Origin: Lutimonas zeaxanthinifaciens
Lineage (GTDB): Bacteria; Bacteroidota; Bacteroidia; Flavobacteriales; Flavobacteriaceae
NCBI RefSeq assembly: GCF_030503675.1
Contig: NZ_CP129964.1
Coordinates: 2,294,001 to 2,358,000, forward strand
Length of the DNA: 64,000 nt
Direction of reading: 5' to 3'
Part shown: positions 1 through 7,706 of the stretch, piece after piece
Position numbering within the stretch: position 1 is the stretch's first letter
How the letters are laid out: every line of letters starts with the position of its first letter
Made by a program: the position numbers and the translations under genes
Notes under the pieces: model-generated
What the model was told of the DNA's origin: nothing
Databases searched by the model: none
The model's input: only the letters and a program-made list of their open reading frames with translations

Positions 1-1075
1 AGAATATTCGATAATTCTCTCTCAGGTCATTAACCATTGCCATTGCTTCAGGAATGTCTCCTTCCAAAAACACAGGTGTTACACATGTATTTGTTTTTCC
101 AATATTAAATCCTTTCTCAACCAGGCCTTGCTGCAAGGCATCAACATTTTCCCAAAGTTTGGTTCTTAACTCAGGCATTGTCCTGATCATATCCAATCTC
201 TTTAATGCTCCTTTTACCATTGCCATAGGCAAAGACTTGGCGAACATCTGAGAACGCATATTGTATTGCAAATATTTAATAACATCTTTGTTTCCAGCGA
301 AAAAGGCTCCGATTCCCGCCATCGATTTTGCAAAAGTTGCAAAATAAACATCTATTGCATCCTGAACCCCTTGCTCCTCACCTGCTCCGGCACCTGTCTT
401 ACCAAGTGTTCCAAACCCATGAGCGTCATCAACAAGCAGTCTAAAATTGTATTTTTCCTTGAGGGCCGCAATTTCCTTTAACTTACCTTGCTCCCCTCGC
501 ATACCAAAAACTCCTTCGCTTATTACAAGAATGCCTCCATTAGATTCTTCAGCTTTCTTTGAAGCTCTTATCAGATTCTTCTCAAAACTCTCCATATCGT
601 TATGGCGGAAAGTAAATCTTTTACCCTGATGTAGTCTGGCTCCGTCAATGATACATGCGTGAGAATCCATATCGTAAACCACAACATCATTTTTAGTTAC
701 CAAGGCATCAATGGCAGATACCATTCCCTGATACCCGAAGTTCACCAGATAGGCCGCTTCTTTACCAACAAATTCAGCGCATTCACGCTCCAGTTGTTCA
801 TGATAATCGGTATGGCCACTCATCATTCTGGCCCCCATTGGATACGCCATTCCATGTTCCTTTGCCGCCTCGGCATCAACCTTGATCACTTCAGGATGAT
901 TGGCAAGGCCCAAATAATCATTGATACTCCAGGTTATAACCTCCTTACCATTGAACTTCATGCGGTTAGAAATATTACCTTCTAATTTCGGAAACACATA
1001 ATATCCCTCAGCCTGTTTTGCCCATTTACCAAGTGGTCCCTTATCCTTAGTAATTCTCTCAAATAAGTCTTTCAT
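1..1075 (-). CDS. spt: Serine palmitoyltransferase-type alpha-oxoamine synthase (3' part outside window)
   Basis: This is a PLP enzyme of the alpha-oxoamine synthase family (SPT/KBL/BioF), which condenses an amino acid with an acyl-CoA. In Bacteroidota the close type is serine palmitoyltransferase, the first step of sphingolipid synthesis, in the cytosol or at the inner membrane. The visible 358 codons run without a break from the ATG at 1075. They include the PLP-stacking region, DDAHGFGTLG, and TFAKSMA with the Schiff-base Lys at residue 250. The C-terminal end lies left of the window. The start MKDLFERITKDKGPLGKW matches the usual start of flavobacterial homologs from memory. It is transcribed alone: a strong terminator separates it from the upstream gene. 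KBL or BioF would be the alternatives; the long N-terminus and the TWSINDYLGLANHPEV region favour SPT. Confidence 0.85.
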   Translation of the reverse strand, partial: MKDLFERITKDKGPLGKWAKQAEGYYVFPKLEGNISNRMKFNGKEVITWSINDYLGLANHPEVIKVDAEAAKEHGMAYPMGARMMSGHTDYHEQLERECAEFVGKEAAYLVNFGYQGMVSAIDALVTKNDVVVYDMDSHACIIDGARLHQGKRFTFRHNDMESFEKNLIRASKKAEESNGGILVISEGVFGMRGEQGKLKEIAALKEKYNFRLLVDDAHGFGTLGKTGAGAGEEQGVQDAIDVYFATFAKSMAGIGAFFAGNKDVIKYLQYNMRSQMFAKSLPMAMVKGALKRLDMIRTMPELRTKLWENVDALQQGLVEKGFNIGKTNTCVTPVFLEGDIPEAMAMVNDLRENYRIF

Positions 1076-1187
1076 AAATCTGTCTCATTTCAATAGACAA
1101 TCGTAGAAATCGCCTATTTTAAATTATTTGCAAAAATAGAAAAAATACTGATGTAACAATTTCTATGTTTATAGTTTTTTAAAAAAA

Positions 1188-1220
1188 GAAAAGGCTGCTT
1201 TTAGTTAAAGCAGCCTTTTC
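1188..1220 (-). terminator. Rho-independent terminator after the cysteine synthase gene
   Basis: A 14-bp perfect stem (1188-1201 with 1207-1220) and a 5-nt loop are followed on the minus strand by a run of seven T. It ends the gene at 1238-2275. Confidence 0.9.
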
Positions 1221-1237
1221 TTTAATTAATAATTTTA

Positions 1238-2275
1238 TTACCTTATGATTTCCAAGGTATTCGTCTCGTGTTTTTTTGCATCGAAAAAGCCTTGCTCTCT
1301 CATCCAGTCATCGCTATAAACCTTCTCCATATAACGCGATCCATGATCGGGTAAAATCATGACAACCATTGAATCTTTATCAAAATAACCTTGATCAGCA
1401 TACTGAAGTGTGGCCTGTACCACTGCACCACTCGTATATCCAGTAAAAAGTCCTTCTTCAAGAGCTAATTGTCTGGCTTTATGGGCAGCATCTTCATCTG
1501 TCACTTTTTCAAAAACATCAATAACCTCAAAATTTGTAGCAGTAGGAATTAAATTCTTACCCAATCCTTCAATTCTGTATGGATAGATCTCATCAGTATC
1601 AAAATCAGAGGTCTCATGAAACTTTTTAAGTATCGAACCATAGGCATCCACACCTAAAACTTTAATATTTGGATTCTTCTCCTTTAAATATTTACCAACC
1701 CCGGAGATCGTACCCCCGGTACCACTTGCCACAACAACATGAGTCAGTTTACCATCTGTCTGCTCCCAGATTTCCGGTCCTGTGGATAAATAATGCGCCT
1801 CTGAATTCAGTTCATTAAAATATTGATTGATATATACCGAATCGGCTGTTTCCTCGTGAAGTCTTTTTGCAACCTGATAATAAGATCTTGGGTCATCTGC
1901 ACTAACGTTGGCAGGGCAAACGTACACCTTTGCTCCCATGGCCCTCAACATATTGATCTTTCCCTTTGAGGCTTTAGAATTAACGGCAAGTATACATTCA
2001 TATCCTTTTATGATGCAAACCAAGGCAACGCTAAATCCCGTGTTCCCTGAGGTGGTCTCTATAACCTTGCTGCCTTTTTTAAGTATTCCTTTTCTTTCGG
2101 CCTGCTCCACAATGTGTGTCGCAATTCTATCTTTCATCGAATGGCCCGGATTAAAGGCTTCATATTTTGCTAAGAACTGACCGTCTAACTCATTTGTTAT
2201 TCTATTTAATCTAACCAATGGGGTATTACCGACTAAATCTAATATGTTATTAGTTATACCGTTATGTTTTTTCAT
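1238..2275 (-). CDS. PLP-dependent cysteine synthase / cystathionine beta-synthase family protein
   Basis: This is a fold-type II PLP enzyme that makes cysteine or cystathionine by beta-replacement on an activated serine. The whole 345-residue chain is the catalytic domain: NTPLVRL near the N-terminus, NPGHSMKDR with the PLP Lys at residue 48, the substrate loop TSGNTG, and the PLP-phosphate loop [13 protein letters not shown]. There are no C-terminal CBS repeats. The HSMKDR variant of the usual SVKDR motif and the extra C-terminal residues resemble the Bacteroidota cystathionine-beta-synthase-like branch rather than classical CysK. It is monocistronic, with its own minus-7 element at 2310-2317 and a terminator behind it. 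It may link to sulfur assimilation but is not part of the sulfur region farther along. CysK/CysM versus CBS activity cannot be separated by sequence here. Confidence 0.85.
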   Translation of the reverse strand: MKKHNGITNNILDLVGNTPLVRLNRITNELDGQFLAKYEAFNPGHSMKDRIATHIVEQAERKGILKKGSKVIETTSGNTGFSVALVCIIKGYECILAVNSKASKGKINMLRAMGAKVYVCPANVSADDPRSYYQVAKRLHEETADSVYINQYFNELNSEAHYLSTGPEIWEQTDGKLTHVVVASGTGGTISGVGKYLKEKNPNIKVLGVDAYGSILKKFHETSDFDTDEIYPYRIEGLGKNLIPTATNFEVIDVFEKVTDEDAAHKARQLALEEGLFTGYTSGAVVQATLQYADQGYFDKDSMVVMILPDHGSRYMEKVYSDDWMREQGFFDAKKHETNTLEIIR

Positions 2276-2309
2276 AAAAATATAATGCTTTGATTATAAA
2301 AACCGGGGG

Positions 2310-2317
2310 CAAATTTA
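2310..2317 (-). promoter_or_regulatory. Predicted minus-7 element of the cysteine synthase gene
   Basis: Read on the minus strand this is TAAATTTG, an exact TAnnTTTG Bacteroidota minus-7 element, 34 bp before the ATG. No clear minus-33 element was seen. Confidence 0.5.
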
Positions 2318-2399
2318 AGTATTTTTTTTAAACTACTACTTACTATCTCCATAAGATTGAAGCAAAGGTTCTTAATGTTACAAGAATACAAAAAATTAA

Positions 2400-4556
2400 T
2401 TATTCTGTAATATTCTCTAAATCAAGTAAAAAACTATAATCCCTGGCAACTTCCTTCAGTGCATCGAACCTTCCTGAAGCTCCTCCATGTCCGGTTTCCA
2501 TATTCGTGTAAAGAAGCAGCAGATTATTATCCGTTTTGTTTACCCGGAGCTTGGCCACCCATTTGGCAGGCTCAAAATACTGTACCTGGGAATCGTGTAA
2601 ACCGGTGGTCACCAGCATATGTGGATAATCCTGCTTCTTGACGTTATCATAAGGAGAATACGAGAGCATGTACTGATATGAATCCTTGTTCTTTGGATTT
2701 CCCCATTCATCAAATTCACCTGTTGTCAGAGGAATGCTTTCATCAAGCATGGTAGTAACCACATCTATAAAAGGAACTGCCGCTATTATTCCGTTGAAGA
2801 TTTCAGGATTCATGTTAATTACAGCACCCATTAACAGACCTCCGGCCGATCCTCCTTCTGCATATAAATGTGCTGCAGAAGTATATTTTTGTTCGATCAA
2901 AAATTTTCCCGCGTCAATAAAATCATTAAAGGTATTCATCTTATTGAACATCTTGCCGTCCTCGTACCAGGTACGCCCAAGATATTCCCCTCCACGGATA
3001 TGAGCTATGGCATAGACAAAACCTCGGTCCAGCAAACTCAGCCTAACCGAACTGAAGCGATCACTGACGATACTTCCGTATGAGCCGTAGCCATATAATA
3101 ATAAAGGAGTATTTTCATTGATTTTAGTCGTTTTCCTGTACACGAGCGACACAGCAACTTTTTTGCCATCACGAGTCGGGGCCCATAACCTTTCACTGGA
3201 ATAATTATTCTTGTCAAACTCACCTCCTAAAACCTCTTGTTCTTTTTTTACCTCTTTTGATTTATCATCAACGTTAAAATCGATAACTGAGTTTGGGGTC
3301 GTCAGCGAGTTATAACTGTAACGGATAACACGCGTGTCAAATTCCGGATTATTATAGACCGAAGCCGTGTAGGTTTCCTCATCAAAGGGTAAATAAAAAT
3401 CTTCCTTTCCGTTCCATCTTTTGATTCTGATTTTATTCAGGCCATTGTTTCTTTCCTCCAAAACCAAAAAATCCTTGAAAATGGATATATCCTCGAGCAA
3501 GGTGTCCTCGCGGTGAGGAATTACGTCAACCCAGTTTTCCTGTCCCGTTTTTGCCACAGGAGTTTTCATCAGTTTGAAATTAACTGCTCCGCCATGATTT
3601 GTAAGGATATAAAAATCATTTCCATAATGAGCTACACTATATTCCAACTCTCGTTCACGTGGCTGGATGATCTGGAAACTTTCTTTCGGTTTGTCAGCAT
3701 CAAGGAACCTGTATTCTGTTGAGAGCGTACTGTAGGAACCTATGATGATATATTTTTGAGATTTGGACTTATAAACAAAGGTCCAGAAGGTTTCATCTTT
3801 TTCTTCGAAAACCAATTCATCCTCAGATGCGTCAGTTCCCAAAACATGCTTGTAAATTTTATCGCTGCGAAGGGTAATCGGATCCTTTTTTGCGTAAAAA
3901 ACGGTTTTATTGTCATTTGACCAGGCTGTGCTTCCCGTAGTATTCTTAATAACCTCCGGAAATAAGCTCCCGTTTTCAAGGTTCTTAAACATAATATCAT
4001 ACTGTCTTCTACTAATGGTATCCACTCCAAAAGCGGCAACATCATTAGACCGATTCACATTCAGGCTGGTTAAGGCATAGTACTCATGGCCTTTGGCAAG
4101 CTCATTCACATCTACAATAATTTCCTCTTCAGCCTCCAGGTTTCCCTTCTTTCTGGTATATACCGGATACTGGCTGCCCTTTTCATACCTTGTTATATAA
4201 AAGTACCCGTTTTTCTTGTAAGGAACCGATTCATCATCTTCTTTGATTCTCGATTTCATTTCTTCAAAAAGATCTTCCTGAAACTTTCTTGTATGCCCTG
4301 TCAACGAATCGTAATAACTGTTTTCCGCATTTAAGTAGTCAATTACCCTTTCATTTTCACGCTCATTCAACCAATAATAATCATCTGTTCTCACATCGCC
4401 GTGAATTTCCATTTTTTTAGGAATCCTCTCAGCGATTGGAGGTTTTAACCCCTTTTCTGGCATATATTTAACTTTTTTGTTATCCAACTTTCCGTTTTCA
4501 CAGGAAAATGCAAAAGTAATGGATAAAATAATGATAATTACATTTAATTTTTTCAT
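2400..4556 (-). CDS. ptrB: Secreted oligopeptidase B-like serine peptidase (S9 family)
   Basis: This is a prolyl-oligopeptidase family (S9) peptidase of oligopeptidase B type, which cleaves short peptides after basic residues. It has 718 residues. The N-terminus is a lipoprotein signal (hydrophobic stretch followed by AFSC, with Cys as the lipid anchor), so the enzyme probably sits in the periplasm or outer membrane. An N-terminal beta-propeller occupies roughly residues 40-450, and the alpha/beta-hydrolase domain follows. The triad is readable: Ser570 in GGSAGG, Asp655 in GLHDSQVQ, His690 in TGHGG. It is transcribed divergently from ybaB, with an exact minus-7 element (TAACTTTG) at 4608-4615 on the minus strand. 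Prolyl oligopeptidase is the alternative; the overall pattern from GSYG onward favours PtrB. Confidence 0.88.
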   Translation of the reverse strand: MKKLNVIIIILSITFAFSCENGKLDNKKVKYMPEKGLKPPIAERIPKKMEIHGDVRTDDYYWLNERENERVIDYLNAENSYYDSLTGHTRKFQEDLFEEMKSRIKEDDESVPYKKNGYFYITRYEKGSQYPVYTRKKGNLEAEEEIIVDVNELAKGHEYYALTSLNVNRSNDVAAFGVDTISRRQYDIMFKNLENGSLFPEVIKNTTGSTAWSNDNKTVFYAKKDPITLRSDKIYKHVLGTDASEDELVFEEKDETFWTFVYKSKSQKYIIIGSYSTLSTEYRFLDADKPKESFQIIQPRERELEYSVAHYGNDFYILTNHGGAVNFKLMKTPVAKTGQENWVDVIPHREDTLLEDISIFKDFLVLEERNNGLNKIRIKRWNGKEDFYLPFDEETYTASVYNNPEFDTRVIRYSYNSLTTPNSVIDFNVDDKSKEVKKEQEVLGGEFDKNNYSSERLWAPTRDGKKVAVSLVYRKTTKINENTPLLLYGYGSYGSIVSDRFSSVRLSLLDRGFVYAIAHIRGGEYLGRTWYEDGKMFNKMNTFNDFIDAGKFLIEQKYTSAAHLYAEGGSAGGLLMGAVINMNPEIFNGIIAAVPFIDVVTTMLDESIPLTTGEFDEWGNPKNKDSYQYMLSYSPYDNVKKQDYPHMLVTTGLHDSQVQYFEPAKWVAKLRVNKTDNNLLLLYTNMETGHGGASGRFDALKEVARDYSFLLDLENITE

Positions 4557-4583
4557 TTAAAAGTGCAGTGTCGCTTTAATTCG

Positions 4584-4591
4584 TAATTTTG
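4584..4591 (+). promoter_or_regulatory. Predicted minus-7 element of ybaB
   Basis: TAATTTTG fits TAnnTTTG and lies 47 bp before the ybaB ATG in the 82-bp divergent spacer. A matching element for the opposite gene lies at 4608-4615, so the two promoters overlap face to face. Confidence 0.45.
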
Positions 4592-4638
4592 TTTTTGTAA
4601 CCAAGACCAAAGTTAATCGAATTTTAAAAAAAGTAAAT

Positions 4639-4962
4639 ATGTTTGGAGATATGGAGGGCATGATGGCTAAACTGAAAGAGGCCCAGGCAAAAATAGAGGA
4701 AACCAAAAACAGGCTGAATACGGTAATGGTGGACGGAGACGCAGGTAATGGAATGGTCATTGTCACCATTACGGCTAACAGGGAGATAAAGAATATTGCC
4801 ATTGATGATGAGTTGCTCGAGGATAAAGAGGCCTTAGAAGATTATTTGATCCTCGCCCTTAACAAGGCCATTGAAAAAGCAAATAAAATTAATGAAGCGG
4901 AGATGGCCGCTGCTGCAAAAGGAGGGCTTCCTGACATTCCTGGTATGGATATGTTCAAATGA
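4639..4962 (+). CDS. ybaB: YbaB/EbfC nucleoid-associated protein
   Basis: This is a small DNA-binding protein of the YbaB/EbfC family that binds DNA as a dimer and is nucleoid associated. It has 107 residues, the usual length. The N-terminal [21 protein letters not shown] is followed by a beta core ([19 protein letters not shown]) and a C-terminal helix with [10 protein letters not shown] and a Met-rich end. In many bacteria it sits next to dnaX and recR; here it stands alone between ptrB and the convergent yhhN gene, with only 4 bp between the two stop codons. Confidence 0.93.
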   Translation: MFGDMEGMMAKLKEAQAKIEETKNRLNTVMVDGDAGNGMVIVTITANREIKNIAIDDELLEDKEALEDYLILALNKAIEKANKINEAEMAAAAKGGLPDIPGMDMFK

Positions 4963-4966
4963 TTGC

Positions 4967-5632
4967 CTAACTGGCTTTTTCAAGCTTTAGCATAAATCTC
5001 ACAATAAGATACTGAGCCGAAATATAGGTGATCATGATCAACGGAGCATAAAATGACCTCTCTAAATGAAATTTATTGAGGGCGATCATAGAATCAGAGA
5101 TTATGAACAAAATTGCTCCAGCCAATAAATAACGGGCCAATTCTTTGTCACGGATAAGGTAATTCAACAAACTCACGACTCCAAAAACCGAAATTGCAAA
5201 GCCGTAAACCAGAACCGGAACCAGAAATGATCCCAGTCCGGGATATAAAATCCAGATCAGAACCATATAAAAGATCATAAAGGGAACCGAGGCTTTTAAT
5301 CTTATGCCACGGACACTTTTATTCAATCCTTTGGAAAAAATAAATATATAGATTAGTTGTGTAAGTAAAAACGCAGCGATGCCATACAAGAAAAGGTTAC
5401 TTTTATCAAGCAATAAAACATCACCAAGAAAAGAGAAAAATAAAGCCAAAAGGAAAAATTTATTCTTTATTTCTGAAACAGAAAGATAAAAAGCAATAAG
5501 TGACGGAATAATCAAGGGTTTAAATAAGGTCTGCCAATAAAGGTTTTTAAAGAGGACGGCAAGTATGTCCGCCACAGAGACAAGTATAAAGATGGCTAAA
5601 AATATACGTGATGTTGGCCTGGTTGAAATCAT
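4967..5632 (-). CDS. YhhN family membrane protein (lysoplasmalogenase-like)
   Basis: This is an integral membrane protein of 221 residues with about eight hydrophobic segments and short loops, belonging to the YhhN/TMEM86 family. Animal TMEM86B cleaves the vinyl-ether bond of lysoplasmalogens, and some bacterial members do the same. The family features visible are FFSFLGDVLLL in the N-terminal half and a late GAILFIISDSMIALNKF segment whose acidic residues lie in the membrane. It lies 3 bp downstream of the multihaem cytochrome gene on the same strand and is likely co-transcribed with it. I see no functional reason for that pairing. The substrate is not established. Confidence 0.8.
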   Translation of the reverse strand: MISTRPTSRIFLAIFILVSVADILAVLFKNLYWQTLFKPLIIPSLIAFYLSVSEIKNKFFLLALFFSFLGDVLLLDKSNLFLYGIAAFLLTQLIYIFIFSKGLNKSVRGIRLKASVPFMIFYMVLIWILYPGLGSFLVPVLVYGFAISVFGVVSLLNYLIRDKELARYLLAGAILFIISDSMIALNKFHLERSFYAPLIMITYISAQYLIVRFMLKLEKAS

Positions 5633-5635
5633 AAA

Positions 5636-7504
5636 TTAAAAGTCGGGCAAAATACAATTATCTGATAAGTCCAAAAGTAATGGATTTATACCATCTTTGA
5701 GTGCCCTTGACATAACTTCTGAAGATTCTTTATGACACTCCAGACAGGCGCCTACCCTGAGGATCGATTTCTGTTCCTTGAGATTTAAGGGCCTGAAGTC
5801 CGTTCGGGTTGATACTTTTTTACCCGAAGGTTCAGAGAGAAATCCGATCCATGCATCTTCCGGATATCCGTCATAAGGGTTTTCCGCATAATCCGGCTCG
5901 AAACTCCAGCTTCCTGAACTTCCTTCGATCGTATAATTAAGTTTACCCTTCCCATAGCCCAATGCTGAAGGGTTCTGATGGCAAGAAGCACAGCTTCTCA
6001 CCTCTTTACCTGTGGTATGAGGTGCATTGGCCGCATAGAGTCTTTCAAAAATCCTTTCATCCGAATCTCCCTCAATGGTCAGGATCATTCCTGGTATGGC
6101 CGGCTCATATTTCCTACCTTCCCTGACTTCTCTCACTCCAAGGGAAGGAAGCCCCGTTTCAAACTCAAAAACATGTTCGACCCAGGTACCTGACTTTATT
6201 TTCTTATCGAGTAAATCATAGCCTTTCTGGTCCTTTTCATAGGTATTATGACACCCAATACAACGCGGAGCCCATTGCGAATGGCATGTCGAACAACTCA
6301 ATTGAGCGTGTGAAAGGTTTCCGGAACAACTTTCCGCCTGAGGTTTAATTAAATGTTTTTTTCCATCTTTTTTACCGAGCAGGTAAACGTTTTCATTTTC
6401 ATCAACATAGGTATTCACCAAAGGATGTCCATCGGCTTGAACTCGTAACATTCTTCTGTCTTGATGTGAATATTCACGATGCATAAATACCAACAACGAT
6501 TCCTTATCCAGATCTTCATAATCTATGGTAGCCGGCTTCTCCTGATAATGACAGTCATCGCATTGCAGCGAAACAGCCTCCTCTTCGTGTAAATACCTCT
6601 TTCCGTCACCCATCACCTCATGAGAACTGTGACAGTCAATACATAACATACCTTGAGAATGATGTACATCTTCTCCCTTAAATTCATATACCCTTTTATC
6701 CTGAAACACCTTATACCTCAAAGTATCCAACACCTCATCCTCTTCCAGTAAAGTCTCATGCCATCCCATATAGTTAGAGGAAATTCTTGAAGACCTGCTA
6801 TGACATCCAAAACAATGCTCATCTTTTACAAAAATATCAGTGGAAGGATGTATCGACGGTAATTCTTGCTTAGATGATGAAAGATAAGCCTGTAAATACT
6901 GTTCAGCTTCATCAGAATAATTTAAGTGACATGCATTACAACCTCCTCCTCTGCTCAACTGATCTATTTTTCCCAACTCCGTTTTCTCTGCTCCCAGATG
7001 GCAATTGGCACAAAGGTTTCTCAAATGTTCATCAGCAGCATTGTGTCCAAGGTTCCTGATATCATAGTGGAGGTCCGGACTATCCGTTTCTCCAAAAACA
7101 TATTTATCTACAGCAACAATTCCACTGTTGGTTGTCATAAGTGAATGACTGATCTTGAATAATTCATCGGGATGACAGGTACCGCATGTCTGTTCTGCAT
7201 TACTTAAATTTCCAGGAATCAGGACCATTTCCTTATGGGCTTTGGTTTTGTCAGTTTCCTTTCCGTTACCCAGGTGACAAACCACGCAGCCTATTAATTT
7301 GGGGTCATGGTATTTTGAAAAACCCTGTACATTTATATGACAATCCACACAGGATTCCTTTGAGGCCTCGATTTTACCATAAGATGATCCCGCTGAGTTT
7401 TCTACATCTTTAGTAAAATGCTTCATCACCTGCCATACGGATAAAAAGATCAGCAGGATCCACACCGGCCAGCTCCTTTTCAAATATTTTTGGGAAGCAC
7501 TCAT
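5636..7504 (-). CDS. Membrane-anchored dodecahaem c-type cytochrome
   Basis: A 622-residue protein with a short cytosolic N-terminus, one hydrophobic anchor (about residues 12-28) and a large periplasmic part. It contains twelve CxxCH haem-c motifs: CVDCH, CVVCH, CGTCH, CANCH, CNACH, CFGCH, CIDCH, CDDCH, CSTCH, CIGCH, CASCH and CLECH. Additional His residues lie between them and could serve as distal ligands. I do not recognise it as one of the well-studied families (nitrite reductase NrfA, octahaem tetrathionate reductase, MtrA). It is divergent from the molybdoenzyme operon across a 202-bp spacer holding a perfect CRP-type palindrome, which suggests it is the redox partner of that enzyme. 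Whether it carries electrons or catalyses a reaction is unknown. The start at 7504 gives the expected positively flanked anchor. Confidence 0.88.
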   Translation of the reverse strand: MSASQKYLKRSWPVWILLIFLSVWQVMKHFTKDVENSAGSSYGKIEASKESCVDCHINVQGFSKYHDPKLIGCVVCHLGNGKETDKTKAHKEMVLIPGNLSNAEQTCGTCHPDELFKISHSLMTTNSGIVAVDKYVFGETDSPDLHYDIRNLGHNAADEHLRNLCANCHLGAEKTELGKIDQLSRGGGCNACHLNYSDEAEQYLQAYLSSSKQELPSIHPSTDIFVKDEHCFGCHSRSSRISSNYMGWHETLLEEDEVLDTLRYKVFQDKRVYEFKGEDVHHSQGMLCIDCHSSHEVMGDGKRYLHEEEAVSLQCDDCHYQEKPATIDYEDLDKESLLVFMHREYSHQDRRMLRVQADGHPLVNTYVDENENVYLLGKKDGKKHLIKPQAESCSGNLSHAQLSCSTCHSQWAPRCIGCHNTYEKDQKGYDLLDKKIKSGTWVEHVFEFETGLPSLGVREVREGRKYEPAIPGMILTIEGDSDERIFERLYAANAPHTTGKEVRSCASCHQNPSALGYGKGKLNYTIEGSSGSWSFEPDYAENPYDGYPEDAWIGFLSEPSGKKVSTRTDFRPLNLKEQKSILRVGACLECHKESSEVMSRALKDGINPLLLDLSDNCILPDF

Positions 7505-7518
7505 CTTTTTATTTTCAA

Positions 7519-7526
7519 CAAAACTA
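7519..7526 (-). promoter_or_regulatory. Predicted minus-7 element of the multihaem cytochrome gene
   Basis: On the minus strand this reads TAGTTTTG (TAnnTTTG), 14 bp before the ATG. The CRP-type palindrome at 7579-7594 is centred 60.5 bp upstream of its first base, a distance more like class I activation. Confidence 0.45.
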
Positions 7527-7578
7527 CAACCGGTAAACTTTTTAAATCATGAGCAATGACAGTTTTTGGATTCCCTTA

Positions 7579-7594
7579 TGTGACCGGGGTCACA
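7579..7594. promoter_or_regulatory. Perfect CRP-type palindrome between cytochrome and molybdoenzyme genes
   Basis: TGTGACCGGGGTCACA has 7-bp perfect arms and reads TGTGA-N6-TCACA, the classical CRP consensus. It is placed between two divergent operons and can act on either. The local Crp/Fnr gene at 17664 is the obvious candidate to bind it. Confidence 0.7.
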
Positions 7595-7602
7595 TTTCAA
7601 TA

Positions 7603-7645
7603 TGATTTTTATCAGCTAATCAACTCTTTGTCAGCCATAATTTTA
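7603..7645 (+). promoter_or_regulatory. Crp/Fnr-type box plus minus-7 element of the molybdoenzyme operon
   Basis: TGATTTTTATCA (7603-7614) is an inverted repeat TGA-N6-TCA that also fits the FNR core TGAT-N4-ATCA. Its centre is 29.5 bp before the first base of TAATTTTA (7638-7645), a TAnnTTTA element. The same spacing recurs at three other promoters in the sulfur region. Confidence 0.6.
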
Positions 7646-7706
7646 CAGATGAAACAAGAGGGAAAAATTCATTCATGCATTTTCAATTCCATAAAACTCA
7701 ATCGAG

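Noticed and set aside
1-1075. Frameshift in the left-edge acyltransferase gene
   Set aside because: A base-by-base translation from 1075 downward stays in one frame with continuous family similarity through the PLP Lys region.
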